Assembly: GCA_022601135.1 (NCBI GenBank) | Contig: JAHZJB010000050.1 | Location: forward strand, 1-64,000 | Reading direction: 5' to 3' | Length of the DNA: 64,000 bases | Source: Actinomycetes bacterium | GTDB lineage: Bacteria > Actinomycetota > Actinomycetes > Mycobacteriales > Mycobacteriaceae | Shown here: positions 7,910 to 16,921 of the stretch, one piece after another | Layout: each line of letters opens with the position of its first letter | How positions within the stretch are numbered: position 1 is the first letter of the stretch | Notes under the pieces: model-generated | The model's input: only the letters and a program-made list of their open reading frames with translations | Told to the model about the DNA's origin: nothing | Databases searched by the model: none | Made by a program: the position numbers and the translations under genes

Positions 7910-8875
7910 CTACCCGGGCACCTGGTTCACCAGGTTGGCGAGGTCGTGGCCGTGGCGTAGGCGTGCGCAGTTATCCACAGCGAGTTCCAGGTAGCGGCGC
8001 ATGGTGTCGGCGGTGTACCAGCTCACGTGCGGGGTCAGCACCACGTTGTCCAGCCCGAGCAGTGGATTGCCGACCTGAAGCGGCTCCCGGTCGAAGACGT
8101 CGAGACCGGCCGCGGCCAGCTGCCCGCGGCCCAGCGCGTCGACGAGGGCACTCTCGTCGACGATCGGACCACGCGAGGTATTGACCAAGATCGCGCCGGG
8201 CTTCATTCGGCGCAACGCGTCGCCGTCCAGTAGTCCGGTGGTGTGTTCGGTCAGCGGCAGGTGCAGTGAGACGATGTCGCTGATGGTCAGCAGGTCGCGC
8301 AGGTCGCGCCAGCCCGGGTGCCCGTCTTCTCGGGTGCTGGTGTGCACGACATCGCCGCCCATCGCCTCGATGATGCGCTCGACACGTTTGGCGATGTTGC
8401 CGTACCCGATCAGGCCGACCGTGCAGCCACCGACGTCGCGGACCGTTTCACCGAGGGTGGGATCCGTCGGCCAGCCGGCGCCCGCCCGGGTGGCACGGTC
8501 CAGTTCCGGGAGCCGGCGCAGCGCGGCCAGCATGAGCAGCAGCGTGCCCTCGGCGACGGATGCCGCGTTCGCCCCGGGCATATTGGCAACCGCGATGCCA
8601 CGTGTCGTTGCGAAGGCGACGTCGATCGTGTTCACCCCGGCGCCCAGCTTGTGGACGAGCCGCAGCCGGGGCGCCCTGGCGAGGTCCTCGCCGGAGAGGG
8701 GCCGTAATACATGCCAGATCACTTCGGCGTGGGGCAGCTCGCGATAGAAGGTGTCGTCGTCGTCCTCGGCGCAATACCGAACGTCGATCCAATCGGCGTG
8801 CGGAGCAAGGAATTCCAGCACGTTCCGACCGGGTGCGAAGTGGGCCAGGACCCGCACCGGATTCTCGTCGGTCAC
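7910..8875 (-). CDS. D-2-hydroxyacid dehydrogenase, NAD(P)-dependent
   Basis: A 321-residue enzyme of the D-isomer-specific 2-hydroxyacid dehydrogenase family, interconverting a 2-keto acid and a D-2-hydroxy acid. The Rossmann motif GLIGYGNIAKRV, the catalytic Arg in VNTSRGPIVDE, the Glu in DREPL and the His in LTPHVSWYT are all present. GTG at 8875 overlaps the upstream hydrolase stop by 4 bases (GTGA), favouring it over GTG 8893. It lies between the fadE6 and Rv0272c-type genes, where as I recall M. tuberculosis has no such gene, so it may be an insertion into the operon. Substrate unknown. Confidence 0.85.
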   Translation of the reverse strand: MTDENPVRVLAHFAPGRNVLEFLAPHADWIDVRYCAEDDDDTFYRELPHAEVIWHVLRPLSGEDLARAPRLRLVHKLGAGVNTIDVAFATTRGIAVANMPGANAASVAEGTLLLMLAALRRLPELDRATRAGAGWPTDPTLGETVRDVGGCTVGLIGYGNIAKRVERIIEAMGGDVVHTSTREDGHPGWRDLRDLLTISDIVSLHLPLTEHTTGLLDGDALRRMKPGAILVNTSRGPIVDESALVDALGRGQLAAAGLDVFDREPLQVGNPLLGLDNVVLTPHVSWYTADTMRRYLELAVDNCARLRHGHDLANLVNQVPG

Positions 8876-10008
8876 CAGCGGCGCGCGATCCACTCGGCGA
8901 TGGTATCGGCCTTCAGGGTGCGGGCACCCGGCGTGGTGAAGTAGTGGTCGGTGTCGATCGTGCGTTGTGTCTTGTCGGATCCGGCGAGCGCGTTGTAGAT
9001 GCGCTGGGCGTCGGACGGATACACGCCGGTGTCCTGGTCGGCGTTGATCACGAGTGCCGGGCAGGTGATGCGCGCCAAGTGTGGCTCAGCCCGGGTCTGT
9101 GCGTACCGCAGGCTCCACATGCCGATCCAGCTGCGCAGCGTGCAGGCCGCGGCGATGCCGTGGCTGGACCTGTTGGCTTTCATCGGAACGCCTGCGTAGC
9201 ACATGTTGGCGGGCCGCTTCGTCGGTTCCAGTGCGGGATCCACCATCCGCGGATCTGCCCAGGTGCGCATCACCGTGAAGGGCCGGTCGGAGAAACCGGC
9301 GGCGCGCGCCCGGATGAGCTCGGCCTCTGCCCAGTCGGTGATCGCCTCGTTCCGGGCAGTTTGGGCGGCCCGGTAGCGCGCGACGAATTCTGCTTCGTAG
9401 GGCGGTCCGTTGCGCTCGTTGAAGAGATCCAAGTCGGGATCCGTTGCTATGGCGTCGCTTTCATCCATCACCGACGCGTCCATCCATGCGGTCAGTACAT
9501 CGGGCCGTCCCGGATGGGCGGCGCTGGCGACGTAGCCGTCGGCGGGCAGAAGGTCATCGAGTCCGGCCGCGGGCCGCATCCCCTCGAGTGGTGTGATGTG
9601 TCGGTCCACGGCGTTGGCCTGGTAAGCGGCCATCAGCGATCCGCCACCCGAATTGCCGAGCAGGACAACCGTTTCGATACCTTGTACTTCGCGCAGCCAG
9701 CGTATTCCGGCGCCGATGTCCACCAGTGCGTGGTCGAGCAGGAAGCTGCTCTCAAAGCCGCGGAAGCGAGTGTTCCAGCCCAGGAAGCCGATGCCGCGGC
9801 TGGCCAGGTACTCCGCGAGATAGTGTTCGGAGAAATCGATCTGGTAGTGCGTCGCGATCATCGCCACCGTCGGCTTGCGATCGGCACCGCGATGGTAGAG
9901 ACCCTGGCAGGGGTGACCGCCGGACCCGGCCCGCCGGGCGGTGGTGGAGTCCAGACCCACGAATTCGCGGGTCACCCCGGGTGTCGGGGACGAGGCTGCG
10001 CCGCTCAT
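8872..10008 (-). CDS. Alpha/beta-hydrolase, Rv0272c-like
   Basis: A 378-residue hydrolase, the same size as M. tuberculosis Rv0272c. The nucleophile elbow is LLGNSGGGSLMA (GNSGG), the acid is likely the Asp in VINADQDTG and the histidine the one in DTDHYFTTP. The start at ATG 10008 overlaps the TetR stop by 4 bases (ATGA); the much longer open frame upstream is inside the TetR gene and is not used. It is translationally coupled to the regulator upstream and to the hydroxyacid dehydrogenase downstream. It may be a thioesterase or esterase in the fatty-acid pathway of this block. Confidence 0.85.
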   Translation of the reverse strand: MSGAASSPTPGVTREFVGLDSTTARRAGSGGHPCQGLYHRGADRKPTVAMIATHYQIDFSEHYLAEYLASRGIGFLGWNTRFRGFESSFLLDHALVDIGAGIRWLREVQGIETVVLLGNSGGGSLMAAYQANAVDRHITPLEGMRPAAGLDDLLPADGYVASAAHPGRPDVLTAWMDASVMDESDAIATDPDLDLFNERNGPPYEAEFVARYRAAQTARNEAITDWAEAELIRARAAGFSDRPFTVMRTWADPRMVDPALEPTKRPANMCYAGVPMKANRSSHGIAAACTLRSWIGMWSLRYAQTRAEPHLARITCPALVINADQDTGVYPSDAQRIYNALAGSDKTQRTIDTDHYFTTPGARTLKADTIAEWIARRW

Positions 10009-10643
10009 AGCTGTGGTGCCTCCCGGTGATAGATGGTTCGGTAGAAGACCTCGGCGAGTGTGCTGATGCAGGCGTCGTCGTCGATGTCGCTGCTGGGGCG
10101 GCCGGCCTGGCCCGCCAGCTGGGTGTAACAGAATTGATTGAGCATCGACACCAACGCGACCGCGATGAGTTGGGGATCGCTTCGTGTGCAGAAGCCCTGT
10201 TGCTGAGCCTGTTTGACCAGCGAACTGATCAATCCGATGGGCACTGAGCAGATTTCGTTCCAGTACTCGGCGAAGTCGTCGCTGATCATCGCCATCTGCG
10301 ACACGCTGATGATCTCGGCCAGCCTGTTGCGGTAGGTGTTCCAGTGTGCCGCCGCTGCCTGATACGAGCGCTCCCAGTTGCTGAGTCCGGGGTGGGCCGC
10401 CGCCGTCGAACGCTCGCGGGCTTCGTCGCGGAACCGTACCGCCCATTCCCGCACCATCGCTTCTTTGGAGTCGTAGTAGTTGTAGAAGGAGGCCGTCGAG
10501 CGGTCAGCCTCGCCGGCGATGTCGGCGATCGTGGTGGCCAGGATGCCCTTGCGTGCGACGACCGTGCGAGCCGCCGCATCGATCGCGGCCTGGGTCTGGC
10601 GACCGCGCAGGGTCGGCAACTGCTCACGTGGGCTTACACTCAC
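10005..10643 (-). CDS. TetR-family transcriptional regulator, Rv0273c-like
   Basis: A 212-residue one-component repressor. The N-terminal helix-turn-helix is at about residues 30-60 (TTIADIAGEADRSTASFYNY), the pattern of TetR proteins that sense fatty-acid or CoA ligands in mycobacteria. The start is GTG 10643 with GAGAGAAGAGG as ribosome site. It heads the minus-strand operon TetR-hydrolase-hydroxyacid dehydrogenase-fadE6. A perfect 10-bp inverted repeat lies 35 bases upstream in the divergent promoter region, so it probably represses itself and the VOC gene. The ligand is not known. Confidence 0.88.
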   Translation of the reverse strand: MSVSPREQLPTLRGRQTQAAIDAAARTVVARKGILATTIADIAGEADRSTASFYNYYDSKEAMVREWAVRFRDEARERSTAAAHPGLSNWERSYQAAAAHWNTYRNRLAEIISVSQMAMISDDFAEYWNEICSVPIGLISSLVKQAQQQGFCTRSDPQLIAVALVSMLNQFCYTQLAGQAGRPSSDIDDDACISTLAEVFYRTIYHREAPQL

Positions 10644-10677
10644 CGGCCTCTTCTCTCCGTCGCACCCATTGATTCGA

Positions 10678-10703
10678 AACTGAATCTGATGTTAGATTCA
10701 GTT
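10678..10703. promoter_or_regulatory. Probable TetR operator in the divergent promoter region
   Basis: AACTGAATCT (10678-10687) and AGATTCAGTT (10694-10703) form a perfect 10-bp inverted repeat around a 6-base centre. It sits between the divergent TetR gene (start 10643) and the VOC gene (start 10766). Size and symmetry fit a TetR dimer pair, and one site could control both transcripts. Confidence 0.7.
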
Positions 10704-10765
10704 CCTGCTCCTGGCCAGGGTTTCGCCGGCCGGTGTGTTCCTGCGTATGTCTTGGAGGTGTGCCT

Positions 10766-11341
10766 GTGATCAAGCCGCACGACGTCGGCGGGAAAGCCAA
10801 CACCGAATTCGACATCAGTGGCATCAACCACGTCGCATTGGTCTGCTCGGACATGGCCAAGACCGTCGACTTCTACACCAATGTGCTCGGCATGCCGCTG
10901 GTCAAATCTCTTGACCTGCCAGATGGCATGGGACAGCACTTCTTCTTCGACGCCGGCAACGGTGACTGCGTGGCGTTTTTCTGGTTCGCGGAAGCGCCCG
11001 ACCGAGTGCCCGGCATCTCGTCGCCCGCGGCCATTCCGGGCATCGGGGACATCGTCAGCGCGGTGAGCACGATGAACCACCTGGCGTTTCACGTTCCCGC
11101 GGAGAAGTTCGACGAGTATCGACAGCGGCTCAAGTCCAAGGGCGTGCGAGTCGGGCCGATTCTCAACCACGACGATAGCCCCGCCCAGGTCAGCGCGACC
11201 CTCCATCCCGGTGTCTATGTCAGGTCGTTCTACTTCCTTGACCCGGATGGGATAACTCTCGAATTCGCTTGTTGGACCAAGGAATTTGGCAACAGCGACA
11301 CGGCGGCTGTGCCGCGGACGGCCGCTGACCGCCGGATCTGA
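10766..11341 (+). CDS. VOC-superfamily (glyoxalase/dioxygenase fold) protein, Rv0274-like
   Basis: A 191-residue metal-dependent vicinal-oxygen-chelate protein. Two beta-alpha-beta-beta-beta modules are seen: INHVALVCSDMAKTVDFYTN near the start and MNHLAFHVPAEKFDEY near the middle. Likely metal ligands are the histidines of those two motifs and Glu in GITLEFACW. GTG 10766 has a GGAGG site 7 bases upstream and is preferred to an upstream ATG at 10747-10749 out of frame or an in-frame ATG at 10733. It is divergent from the TetR gene and shares the operator region. It could be a ring-cleavage dioxygenase, glyoxalase or epimerase; substrate unknown. Confidence 0.82.
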   Translation: MIKPHDVGGKANTEFDISGINHVALVCSDMAKTVDFYTNVLGMPLVKSLDLPDGMGQHFFFDAGNGDCVAFFWFAEAPDRVPGISSPAAIPGIGDIVSAVSTMNHLAFHVPAEKFDEYRQRLKSKGVRVGPILNHDDSPAQVSATLHPGVYVRSFYFLDPDGITLEFACWTKEFGNSDTAAVPRTAADRRI

Positions 11342-11414
11342 GCCACTGCGCCGAGATCGCAGTTGAGCAGGTCCCCACTCGACTTTTGGCTGCTTAGATG
11401 CCATTTCGGCAGGG

Positions 11415-12032
11415 TTAGGGAGTGTAGAGAGCGGGATCGGCGAGTTGGTCGATCAGCGCCGCGAGTTGGGTGGCCAGCTGGCCGGGGGTGAATCCGATTT
11501 CTCCGGCGAGCCAAGCGCTCAGCGTCTGCGCGACCCCACCCACCACGAAGTGACCGGCGGCCTTGATCCGGTCGTTGGGCTCGACGTGCAGGGCGACGCC
11601 GGCGTGCTGCCCCGACAGCAAGGCGAACAGGGCACCGGATTCCGTACGCTTGCGAACCACAACCGGGTTGGCGAGGTGGGTGTTGAACAGCAGGCGGCCC
11701 ACCCGGGCGTCGTTGGAGATGGTGCGCACTATGTTGGTCATGCCTGCGTGGCTCTGCTCCCTCGCCGGGGCGGTCGCAACCGCGGCTTGGGTGGTGGCGG
11801 CGATATCGGCGATCACCCAGTCGAACACTTCGCCGACGAACACGTCCTTGTCGTCGAAGCTCTCGTAGAAGTAGCGCGCTGCCAGACCGGACTGCGAGCA
11901 AATCGAGCGCACCGTCAGTTCGGCGGGCATGGCCTGTCCGAGCAGGTCGAGTCCAGCTTCCAGGAGCCGGCGGCGCCGTTCCCCGATGCGCTGCGCAGCG
12001 TCCACGCCGCGGTAGGGGCGGGCCTGGGGCAT
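11415..12032 (-). CDS. TetR-family transcriptional regulator, Rv0275c-like
   Basis: A 205-residue regulator. The helix-turn-helix is LTVRSICSQSGLAARYFYES, and the C-terminal domain is all-helical. ATG 12032 is chosen; an in-frame GTG at 12059 would add nine residues, and neither has a clear ribosome site. It is divergent from the MpaB-like oxygenase gene with a 10-bp palindrome between them, and convergent with the VOC gene. Gene order matches Rv0275c in M. tuberculosis. Probably a local repressor of itself and the oxygenase gene. Confidence 0.85.
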   Translation of the reverse strand: MPQARPYRGVDAAQRIGERRRRLLEAGLDLLGQAMPAELTVRSICSQSGLAARYFYESFDDKDVFVGEVFDWVIADIAATTQAAVATAPAREQSHAGMTNIVRTISNDARVGRLLFNTHLANPVVVRKRTESGALFALLSGQHAGVALHVEPNDRIKAAGHFVVGGVAQTLSAWLAGEIGFTPGQLATQLAALIDQLADPALYTP

Positions 12033-12077
12033 GTGTTCATATTGACACTCGCGCGGCACCGGAGCAATATCAGGAAA

Positions 12078-12087
12078 CGAACGTTCG
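12078..12087. promoter_or_regulatory. Palindrome, possible operator of the second TetR
   Basis: CGAACGTTCG is a perfect 10-bp palindrome, 35 bases before the oxygenase start and 46 before the TetR start. It is short, so coincidence is possible, but placement fits autoregulation. Confidence 0.4.
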
Positions 12088-12121
12088 CAATTTTGGGTCC
12101 CGTTGCGGAGAGGAGCCGTCG

Positions 12122-13018
12122 ATGACGGTGAACGAATCCATCAGTCCCCCTGCTTCGCACGTCGAACGTGCCGTGAGCGATGCCACGGTTCCGGCGCGGT
12201 CGTCGAAGTCAGGCCCCGCCGGGATGCTGGGGCTCGGCCTGCTGGCCGGGCCCGCCAACGTCATCATGCAACTTGCGCGCCCCGGCGTGGGGCACGGCGT
12301 GATGGAGAGCCGAGTGGAGAGCGGTCGGGTCGACCGGCACCCGATCAAGCGGGCGCGGACCACCTTCACCTACCTCGCGGTGTCCACCGGCGGCACCGAC
12401 GAGCAGAAGGCGGCGTTCCGTCGCGCCGTCGACGGTGCGCATGCCCAGGTGTTCTCCACCGAGTCGAGCGCCGTCCAGTACAACGCCTTCGACAAGGACC
12501 TGCAGCTATGGGTCGGGGCGTGTCTGTACAAGGGCACCGTCGACGTGTATCGGCTGCTGGTCGCGGAGATGGACGAGCAGACCGCGGATCAGGTTTACCA
12601 GCAGGGTCGTTCACTGGCGACCATGTTGCAGGTACCCGAGGAGATGTGGCCGGCCGATCGGGAGGCCTTCGACCGGTACTGGCAAGAGTCGTTGAGCGAG
12701 GTACACATCGACGACGCTGTTCGCGAGTATCTGTACCCGATCGCCGCGTCCCGGTTTCCTGGGCTGCCGCTGCCCTGGCCGTTGCGCGGATGTTCGGAGG
12801 GTCTGTCACTGTTGATCACCACCGGCTTTCTGCCACAGCGGTTTCGAGACGAGATGCGGCTGCCCTGGGACGCGGCCCGACAGCAGCGTTTTGACCAGTT
12901 GATGGCGGTGCTGCGCATCGCCAACAACTTGGCGCCCGGTTTCATACGCCAGTTCCCGTTCAACGTGCTACTCAAGGACGTCGACTGGCGCATCCGCACT
13001 GGCCGCCCACTGGTGTAG
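12122..13018 (+). CDS. Oxygenase MpaB family (DUF2236) protein, Rv0276-like
   Basis: A 298-residue member of the DUF2236/MpaB-like family, related to latex-clearing-type heme oxygenases. It starts with a disordered ~35-residue segment, then GLGLLAGPANVIMQLARPGVG and a long helical body. Possible heme-ligand regions are HPIKRARTTFTYLAVSTGG and the HIDDAVREYLYP segment. GAGAGGAGC lies just before ATG 12122. It closes the Rv0269c-Rv0276-like block. Cofactor and substrate are inferred from family only. Confidence 0.8.
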   Translation: MTVNESISPPASHVERAVSDATVPARSSKSGPAGMLGLGLLAGPANVIMQLARPGVGHGVMESRVESGRVDRHPIKRARTTFTYLAVSTGGTDEQKAAFRRAVDGAHAQVFSTESSAVQYNAFDKDLQLWVGACLYKGTVDVYRLLVAEMDEQTADQVYQQGRSLATMLQVPEEMWPADREAFDRYWQESLSEVHIDDAVREYLYPIAASRFPGLPLPWPLRGCSEGLSLLITTGFLPQRFRDEMRLPWDAARQQRFDQLMAVLRIANNLAPGFIRQFPFNVLLKDVDWRIRTGRPLV

Positions 13019-13022
13019 CCGC

Positions 13023-14228
13023 TCAGTCGAACATGAACTTGCCCATGAAACGGGTCATCCGGCGCAGATAGTCAGGCTGGCTGACGTGCAGCACATGGTT
13101 GCCCGGGAACCAGTGGAACGCGCAGTGGTCCCAGTGCCTCCACAGAATCTCCGCCTGTTCCGGCGGTGCGAGCCGATCGCCCAACCCGGCGATGATCAAC
13201 CGTCGGTCCTTGGCGGGCAGCGGTCGATAGTTCAGTGGGGAGCTGTACATCGTCGCCGCGGCGGACAGTTCCTTGTCGGTGCCGACGATCTGCTCCCGCA
13301 GTGCGACGATCTTGTTGGCGGGGAACCACTCATCGACCGTGCGGTCCGGGGTGACGACGGGAACGTTGGGGATCACCGCCTGAATCCTGTCGTCCACGCT
13401 GGCGATCAACGCCGCCGAGTACCCGCCCAGTGACATCCCGGTAAGCGCGATGCGATCCACCCCGGTGTACTCCAAATAGTCCATGAGCGAACGAAAGTCG
13501 TGCACAGCCTGGGCCATCGCCTCGGCGAATCCCGCAAATCCGTTGGCGAAGTAGCCGTATCCGCTGAAGGGGGAGTACTTCTCGGCGCGCCGCCCGTGGA
13601 ACGGGAGCGTGTAGAGCACCACGTCGTACCCTGAGCGGTAGAACCAGGGCAGCGAAAAGAACAGGCCGTTGAACAGGTAGGCCGACCCCATGAAGCCATG
13701 GATCACGCACAAGGTCGGACGCGGACCGTCGCCATGGCGCCAATGCTGTGCATGGACGATGTTGTTGCGTTCGTAGCTGCTGCCGCGATCGCGCATGGCT
13801 GGGTTGATGGCCTGGAAGCTGCTGTCGAACCGGATGTTTCGGACATTGCCGTGCGCGATCCATTCGGCCACCGGGTTGGCCGGCCGCGACGAGACCCGCG
13901 GCAGCGATACCGGAGCGGGGAAGGACAGCTCCGGGTCGTGCGTTGCTGCCAGGTCTGCGTAGAACCGTAAATGCTTCTGCTCGGCGCGTGATTGCGACCG
14001 GCGCAGCGCTGCGGCCACCGACGGTGCCATCGTCGCGCTCAGCAGCGACGCGATGGATGTGCGCAGCGCCAGATCGGCGACGGCCGACGAGTCCACGACC
14101 AACCGCTGCCGCCAGGTGAGGTCGATCCGCCGGGGCAATCCGCGTGCGGTCGCATCCGCACCTGGGACGTCCGGAACCGGGATGGGCGGGGCCTCCGCAG
14201 GTGAGGTTTCGGACTCCATGTGTGGCAT
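13023..14228 (-). CDS. Alpha/beta-hydrolase, large
   Basis: About 401 residues. The oxyanion-side motif is CVIHGFMGSAYLF, the nucleophile elbow is LTGMSLGGYSAAL (GMSLGG), a likely acid is Asp in AGLGDRLAP and the His is in FPGNHVLHVSQ. The N-terminal ~120 residues have no obvious domain. ATG 14228 or 14219 are possible starts; the longer frame would overlap the divergent methyltransferase gene. It ends 4 bases from the MpaB gene, convergent. Probably an esterase or lipase; substrate unknown. Confidence 0.75.
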   Translation of the reverse strand: MPHMESETSPAEAPPIPVPDVPGADATARGLPRRIDLTWRQRLVVDSSAVADLALRTSIASLLSATMAPSVAAALRRSQSRAEQKHLRFYADLAATHDPELSFPAPVSLPRVSSRPANPVAEWIAHGNVRNIRFDSSFQAINPAMRDRGSSYERNNIVHAQHWRHGDGPRPTLCVIHGFMGSAYLFNGLFFSLPWFYRSGYDVVLYTLPFHGRRAEKYSPFSGYGYFANGFAGFAEAMAQAVHDFRSLMDYLEYTGVDRIALTGMSLGGYSAALIASVDDRIQAVIPNVPVVTPDRTVDEWFPANKIVALREQIVGTDKELSAAATMYSSPLNYRPLPAKDRRLIIAGLGDRLAPPEQAEILWRHWDHCAFHWFPGNHVLHVSQPDYLRRMTRFMGKFMFD

Positions 14229-14266
14229 GCTAACGCGGTCGCGGCGGCGAATGACAGACTGCCGAT

Positions 14267-15031
14267 ATGTGGAATCCCGAGGTCTACCTGGCATTCGCCG
14301 ACCAGCGGGGCAGGCCCTACGTCGAACTGCTGTCGCGGGTCGGCGCCCAGAGCCCGCGACGGGTCGTCGACCTCGGATGTGGCCCCGGCAATCTCACCGA
14401 GACCCTGACCGTCCGATGGCCCGCCGCCGAGATCGAGGCGTGGGATTCCTCGCCCGAGATGGTCGAGGCGGCGCGCGGGCGCGGAGTGGCCGCCGGAGTG
14501 GGTGATGTCCGGGACTGGCTACCCGCACCCGACACCGACGTGGTGGTGTGTAACGCGACGCTGCAATGGGTGCCCGAGCATCCGGATCTGGTGGTCCGAT
14601 GGGCAGGTCAGCTGGCCGCCGGAACCTGGATAGCCTTCCAGGTGCCGGGCAACTTCGATGCGCCCTCGCATACCGCCGTGCGCGACCTCGCGCGCCGCAC
14701 CAAGTGGTCTGAAGCGTTAGGGGACTTCGCGTTTCGCACTCCGGAAGTCGTGCGCTCCGCTGCGGAATACGCCGGGCTCTTATCCGACGCCGGATGTTCG
14801 GTCGATGCGTGGGAAACCACCTACGTGCACCCGCTGACCGGTCAGAACCCGGTGCTGGAGTGGATGACCGGCACCGCCCTGCGACCGGTGCGCAGCAGCC
14901 TGAACGACGAGCAATGGGAGCAGTTCCGGGCCGAGCTGATCCCTAGGCTCCACGCGGCGTATCCGGTGCGCCCCGACGGCACGACCTTCTTCGAATTCCG
15001 GCGGGTTTTCGTGGTGGCGCAGGTGAGATGA
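14267..15031 (+). CDS. tam: Trans-aconitate 2-methyltransferase
   Basis: A 254-residue SAM-dependent methyltransferase. The SAM-binding motif I is [15 protein letters not shown] at about 33-47, with the acidic motif II in EAWDSSPEM and motif [36 protein letters not shown] at the N-terminus and the overall length match the Tam family (M. tuberculosis Rv0294), which methylates trans-aconitate formed by spontaneous isomerisation of cis-aconitate. It is divergent from the hydrolase at 13023-14228. Function by family resemblance. Confidence 0.85.
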   Translation: MWNPEVYLAFADQRGRPYVELLSRVGAQSPRRVVDLGCGPGNLTETLTVRWPAAEIEAWDSSPEMVEAARGRGVAAGVGDVRDWLPAPDTDVVVCNATLQWVPEHPDLVVRWAGQLAAGTWIAFQVPGNFDAPSHTAVRDLARRTKWSEALGDFAFRTPEVVRSAAEYAGLLSDAGCSVDAWETTYVHPLTGQNPVLEWMTGTALRPVRSSLNDEQWEQFRAELIPRLHAAYPVRPDGTTFFEFRRVFVVAQVR

Positions 15032-15084
15032 GATATCGGAGCATCGAGCACGCCGGGTAGCCCCGCGGCGTAGACTGCGCGGGC

Positions 15085-16884
15085 ATGGCGAGCCAGGGGT
15101 GGTCTTCGCCGGAGCTCTCCCGGCGCGGTTTCCTCAGTGGAGCATCAGCGGCATCAGCATTGGCCGTGCTTGCGGCTTGTTCGGCACCCGGTGATGACCA
15201 GGCAACAACGCCCCCCGCGGGTCCGCCAGGGCCGAGCGGATTGCCGACGGAAGCCGAATGGGATGCGTTGCGCGAGCGGGTCGGCGGTCGGCTGATCAAG
15301 GTCGAGTCGCCACTGGCGCCCTGCCGGGTAGACACGAACGGCGATGCCTGTTCGACAGTGCTCGACAACTTCAAGAACCCCTTCTGGATTCAGGAGCAGC
15401 CCGGGGCGCTGCAGACCAACGGCTGGCTGGGCGCGTGGCAGAACCAGGTCAGCCCCTACGCGGTTGTCGCCGACAGTGCCGCCGACATCGCCGCCGCCGT
15501 CAACTTCGCGCGCGAAAAAGGGGTCCGCCTGGTCGTCAAGGGCACCGGCCACGACTACCTCGGCCGGTCGAACGCGCCCGACTCGCTGCTGGTCTGGACG
15601 CACACCATGCGGGATGTCACCTTCCACCCGCAGTTCCGGCCGGCCGGAGTCGCGGCCGACCGACCGCAGGTGCCGGCTCTGAGCGTCGCTGCGGGGGCGC
15701 GATGGCTGGAGGTCTACCAGGAGGCCAGCGCCAACGGGGTTTATGTCCAGGGTGGCGGGTGTACGTCTGTCGGAGCGTGTGGTGGCTTCACGCTCGGCGG
15801 TGGATTCGGCAGCTACTCGAAGCGCTTCGGCAGCGGCGCCGGGGGGGTGCTCGAGATGGAGGTCGTCACGGCCGACGGCCAGGTGCGTGTCGTCAACGAA
15901 GGGCAGGACAGTGATCTGTTCTGGGCGCTCCGGGGCGGTGGCGGTGGCACGTTCGGCATTGTCAGCCGGATCACCTACCTTGCCCACCCGATCCCGCAGA
16001 CGGTGGGTTCCCTGAGCGGCACCATCGCGGCATCCGGCGAGGACAAGTTCCGGGATGTGCTGAGTCGCTTTGTGCGGTTCTTTCCCGCCGCACTCATCGA
16101 CGGTCCCTGGGGCGAGCAGATCGCGGTCAAGCCCGACAACTCGCTTGAATTCTCGGTGGTGTGGCTGGATCTGAGTGCGGAGCAGGCGCGGGCGGTGTGG
16201 GAACCGTTCACCTCTGCGTTGCAGTCCGACGGCCTGGCGACCGTGGATCTCGACTTCGAAAGCCATGACTTCCGAAATCTTTGGAACGCCGAGTACTGGC
16301 AGCGGGTCGCTCCGGAGGTCATCACCCGGGACCGGCGACCCCATCAGCCGGAGGGTCAGTTCTGGTGGGCGAGTAACCAGGGCGAGGTGTCGCCGTTCAT
16401 CTTCACCTATCTGTCCCGGTGGATTCCGCTCACGATGTTCACCGATGCCCCTGAAAGTCTCGCCGACACGCTCTTCGACGCATCGCGACTGGCGCGTGTC
16501 AGTCTCCACATCAACAAGGGCCTGGCGGGCGCATCCGAACAAGTCGTCGCGCGGGAGCGGAACACGAGCATCAACCCGGCCTGTCTGGATGCAGCTGCAT
16601 TCGCCACCATCGGTTCTCAACAACCCGCGGCCTACCCCGGGATCGTCGGCCACGAGCCCGACCTCGAAGCGGGCCGTCGTGCCGCGGACGACACCAACAC
16701 AGCGATCAACATCATCCGCGCCGCCACCCCGGGCGCCGGAACCTACTCCAACGAAGCCGACTATTTCGAACCCGATTGGCAACAAGCCTTCTGGGGGAAC
16801 AACTACGACCGGCTGCTGGAGATCAAGCGGGAAGTGGACCCCGACAACGTGTTTCGCGTCCATCACGGCGTCGGCAGCGAGTGA
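15085..16884 (+). CDS. Tat-exported lipoprotein FAD-linked oxidase (BBE type)
   Basis: A 599-residue oxidase with an N-terminal twin-arginine signal (SRRGFLSG) running into a lipobox LAAC at about residue 32, so a folded flavoprotein is predicted to be exported and lipid-anchored. The FAD-binding PCMH domain has His156 in GTGHDYLGRS and Cys226 in GGCTSVGACGGF, the two residues that bind FAD covalently in berberine-bridge-type enzymes. The C-terminal BBE motif is NNYDRLLEIKREVDPDNVF. It would oxidise an alcohol or sugar-like substrate with oxygen or another acceptor. No partner genes are nearby. Confidence 0.88.
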   Translation: MASQGWSSPELSRRGFLSGASAASALAVLAACSAPGDDQATTPPAGPPGPSGLPTEAEWDALRERVGGRLIKVESPLAPCRVDTNGDACSTVLDNFKNPFWIQEQPGALQTNGWLGAWQNQVSPYAVVADSAADIAAAVNFAREKGVRLVVKGTGHDYLGRSNAPDSLLVWTHTMRDVTFHPQFRPAGVAADRPQVPALSVAAGARWLEVYQEASANGVYVQGGGCTSVGACGGFTLGGGFGSYSKRFGSGAGGVLEMEVVTADGQVRVVNEGQDSDLFWALRGGGGGTFGIVSRITYLAHPIPQTVGSLSGTIAASGEDKFRDVLSRFVRFFPAALIDGPWGEQIAVKPDNSLEFSVVWLDLSAEQARAVWEPFTSALQSDGLATVDLDFESHDFRNLWNAEYWQRVAPEVITRDRRPHQPEGQFWWASNQGEVSPFIFTYLSRWIPLTMFTDAPESLADTLFDASRLARVSLHINKGLAGASEQVVARERNTSINPACLDAAAFATIGSQQPAAYPGIVGHEPDLEAGRRAADDTNTAINIIRAATPGAGTYSNEADYFEPDWQQAFWGNNYDRLLEIKREVDPDNVFRVHHGVGSE

Positions 16885-16921
16885 GCGCGGACCTCGAACC
16901 TCGCACCGCCGATACCCCGGG

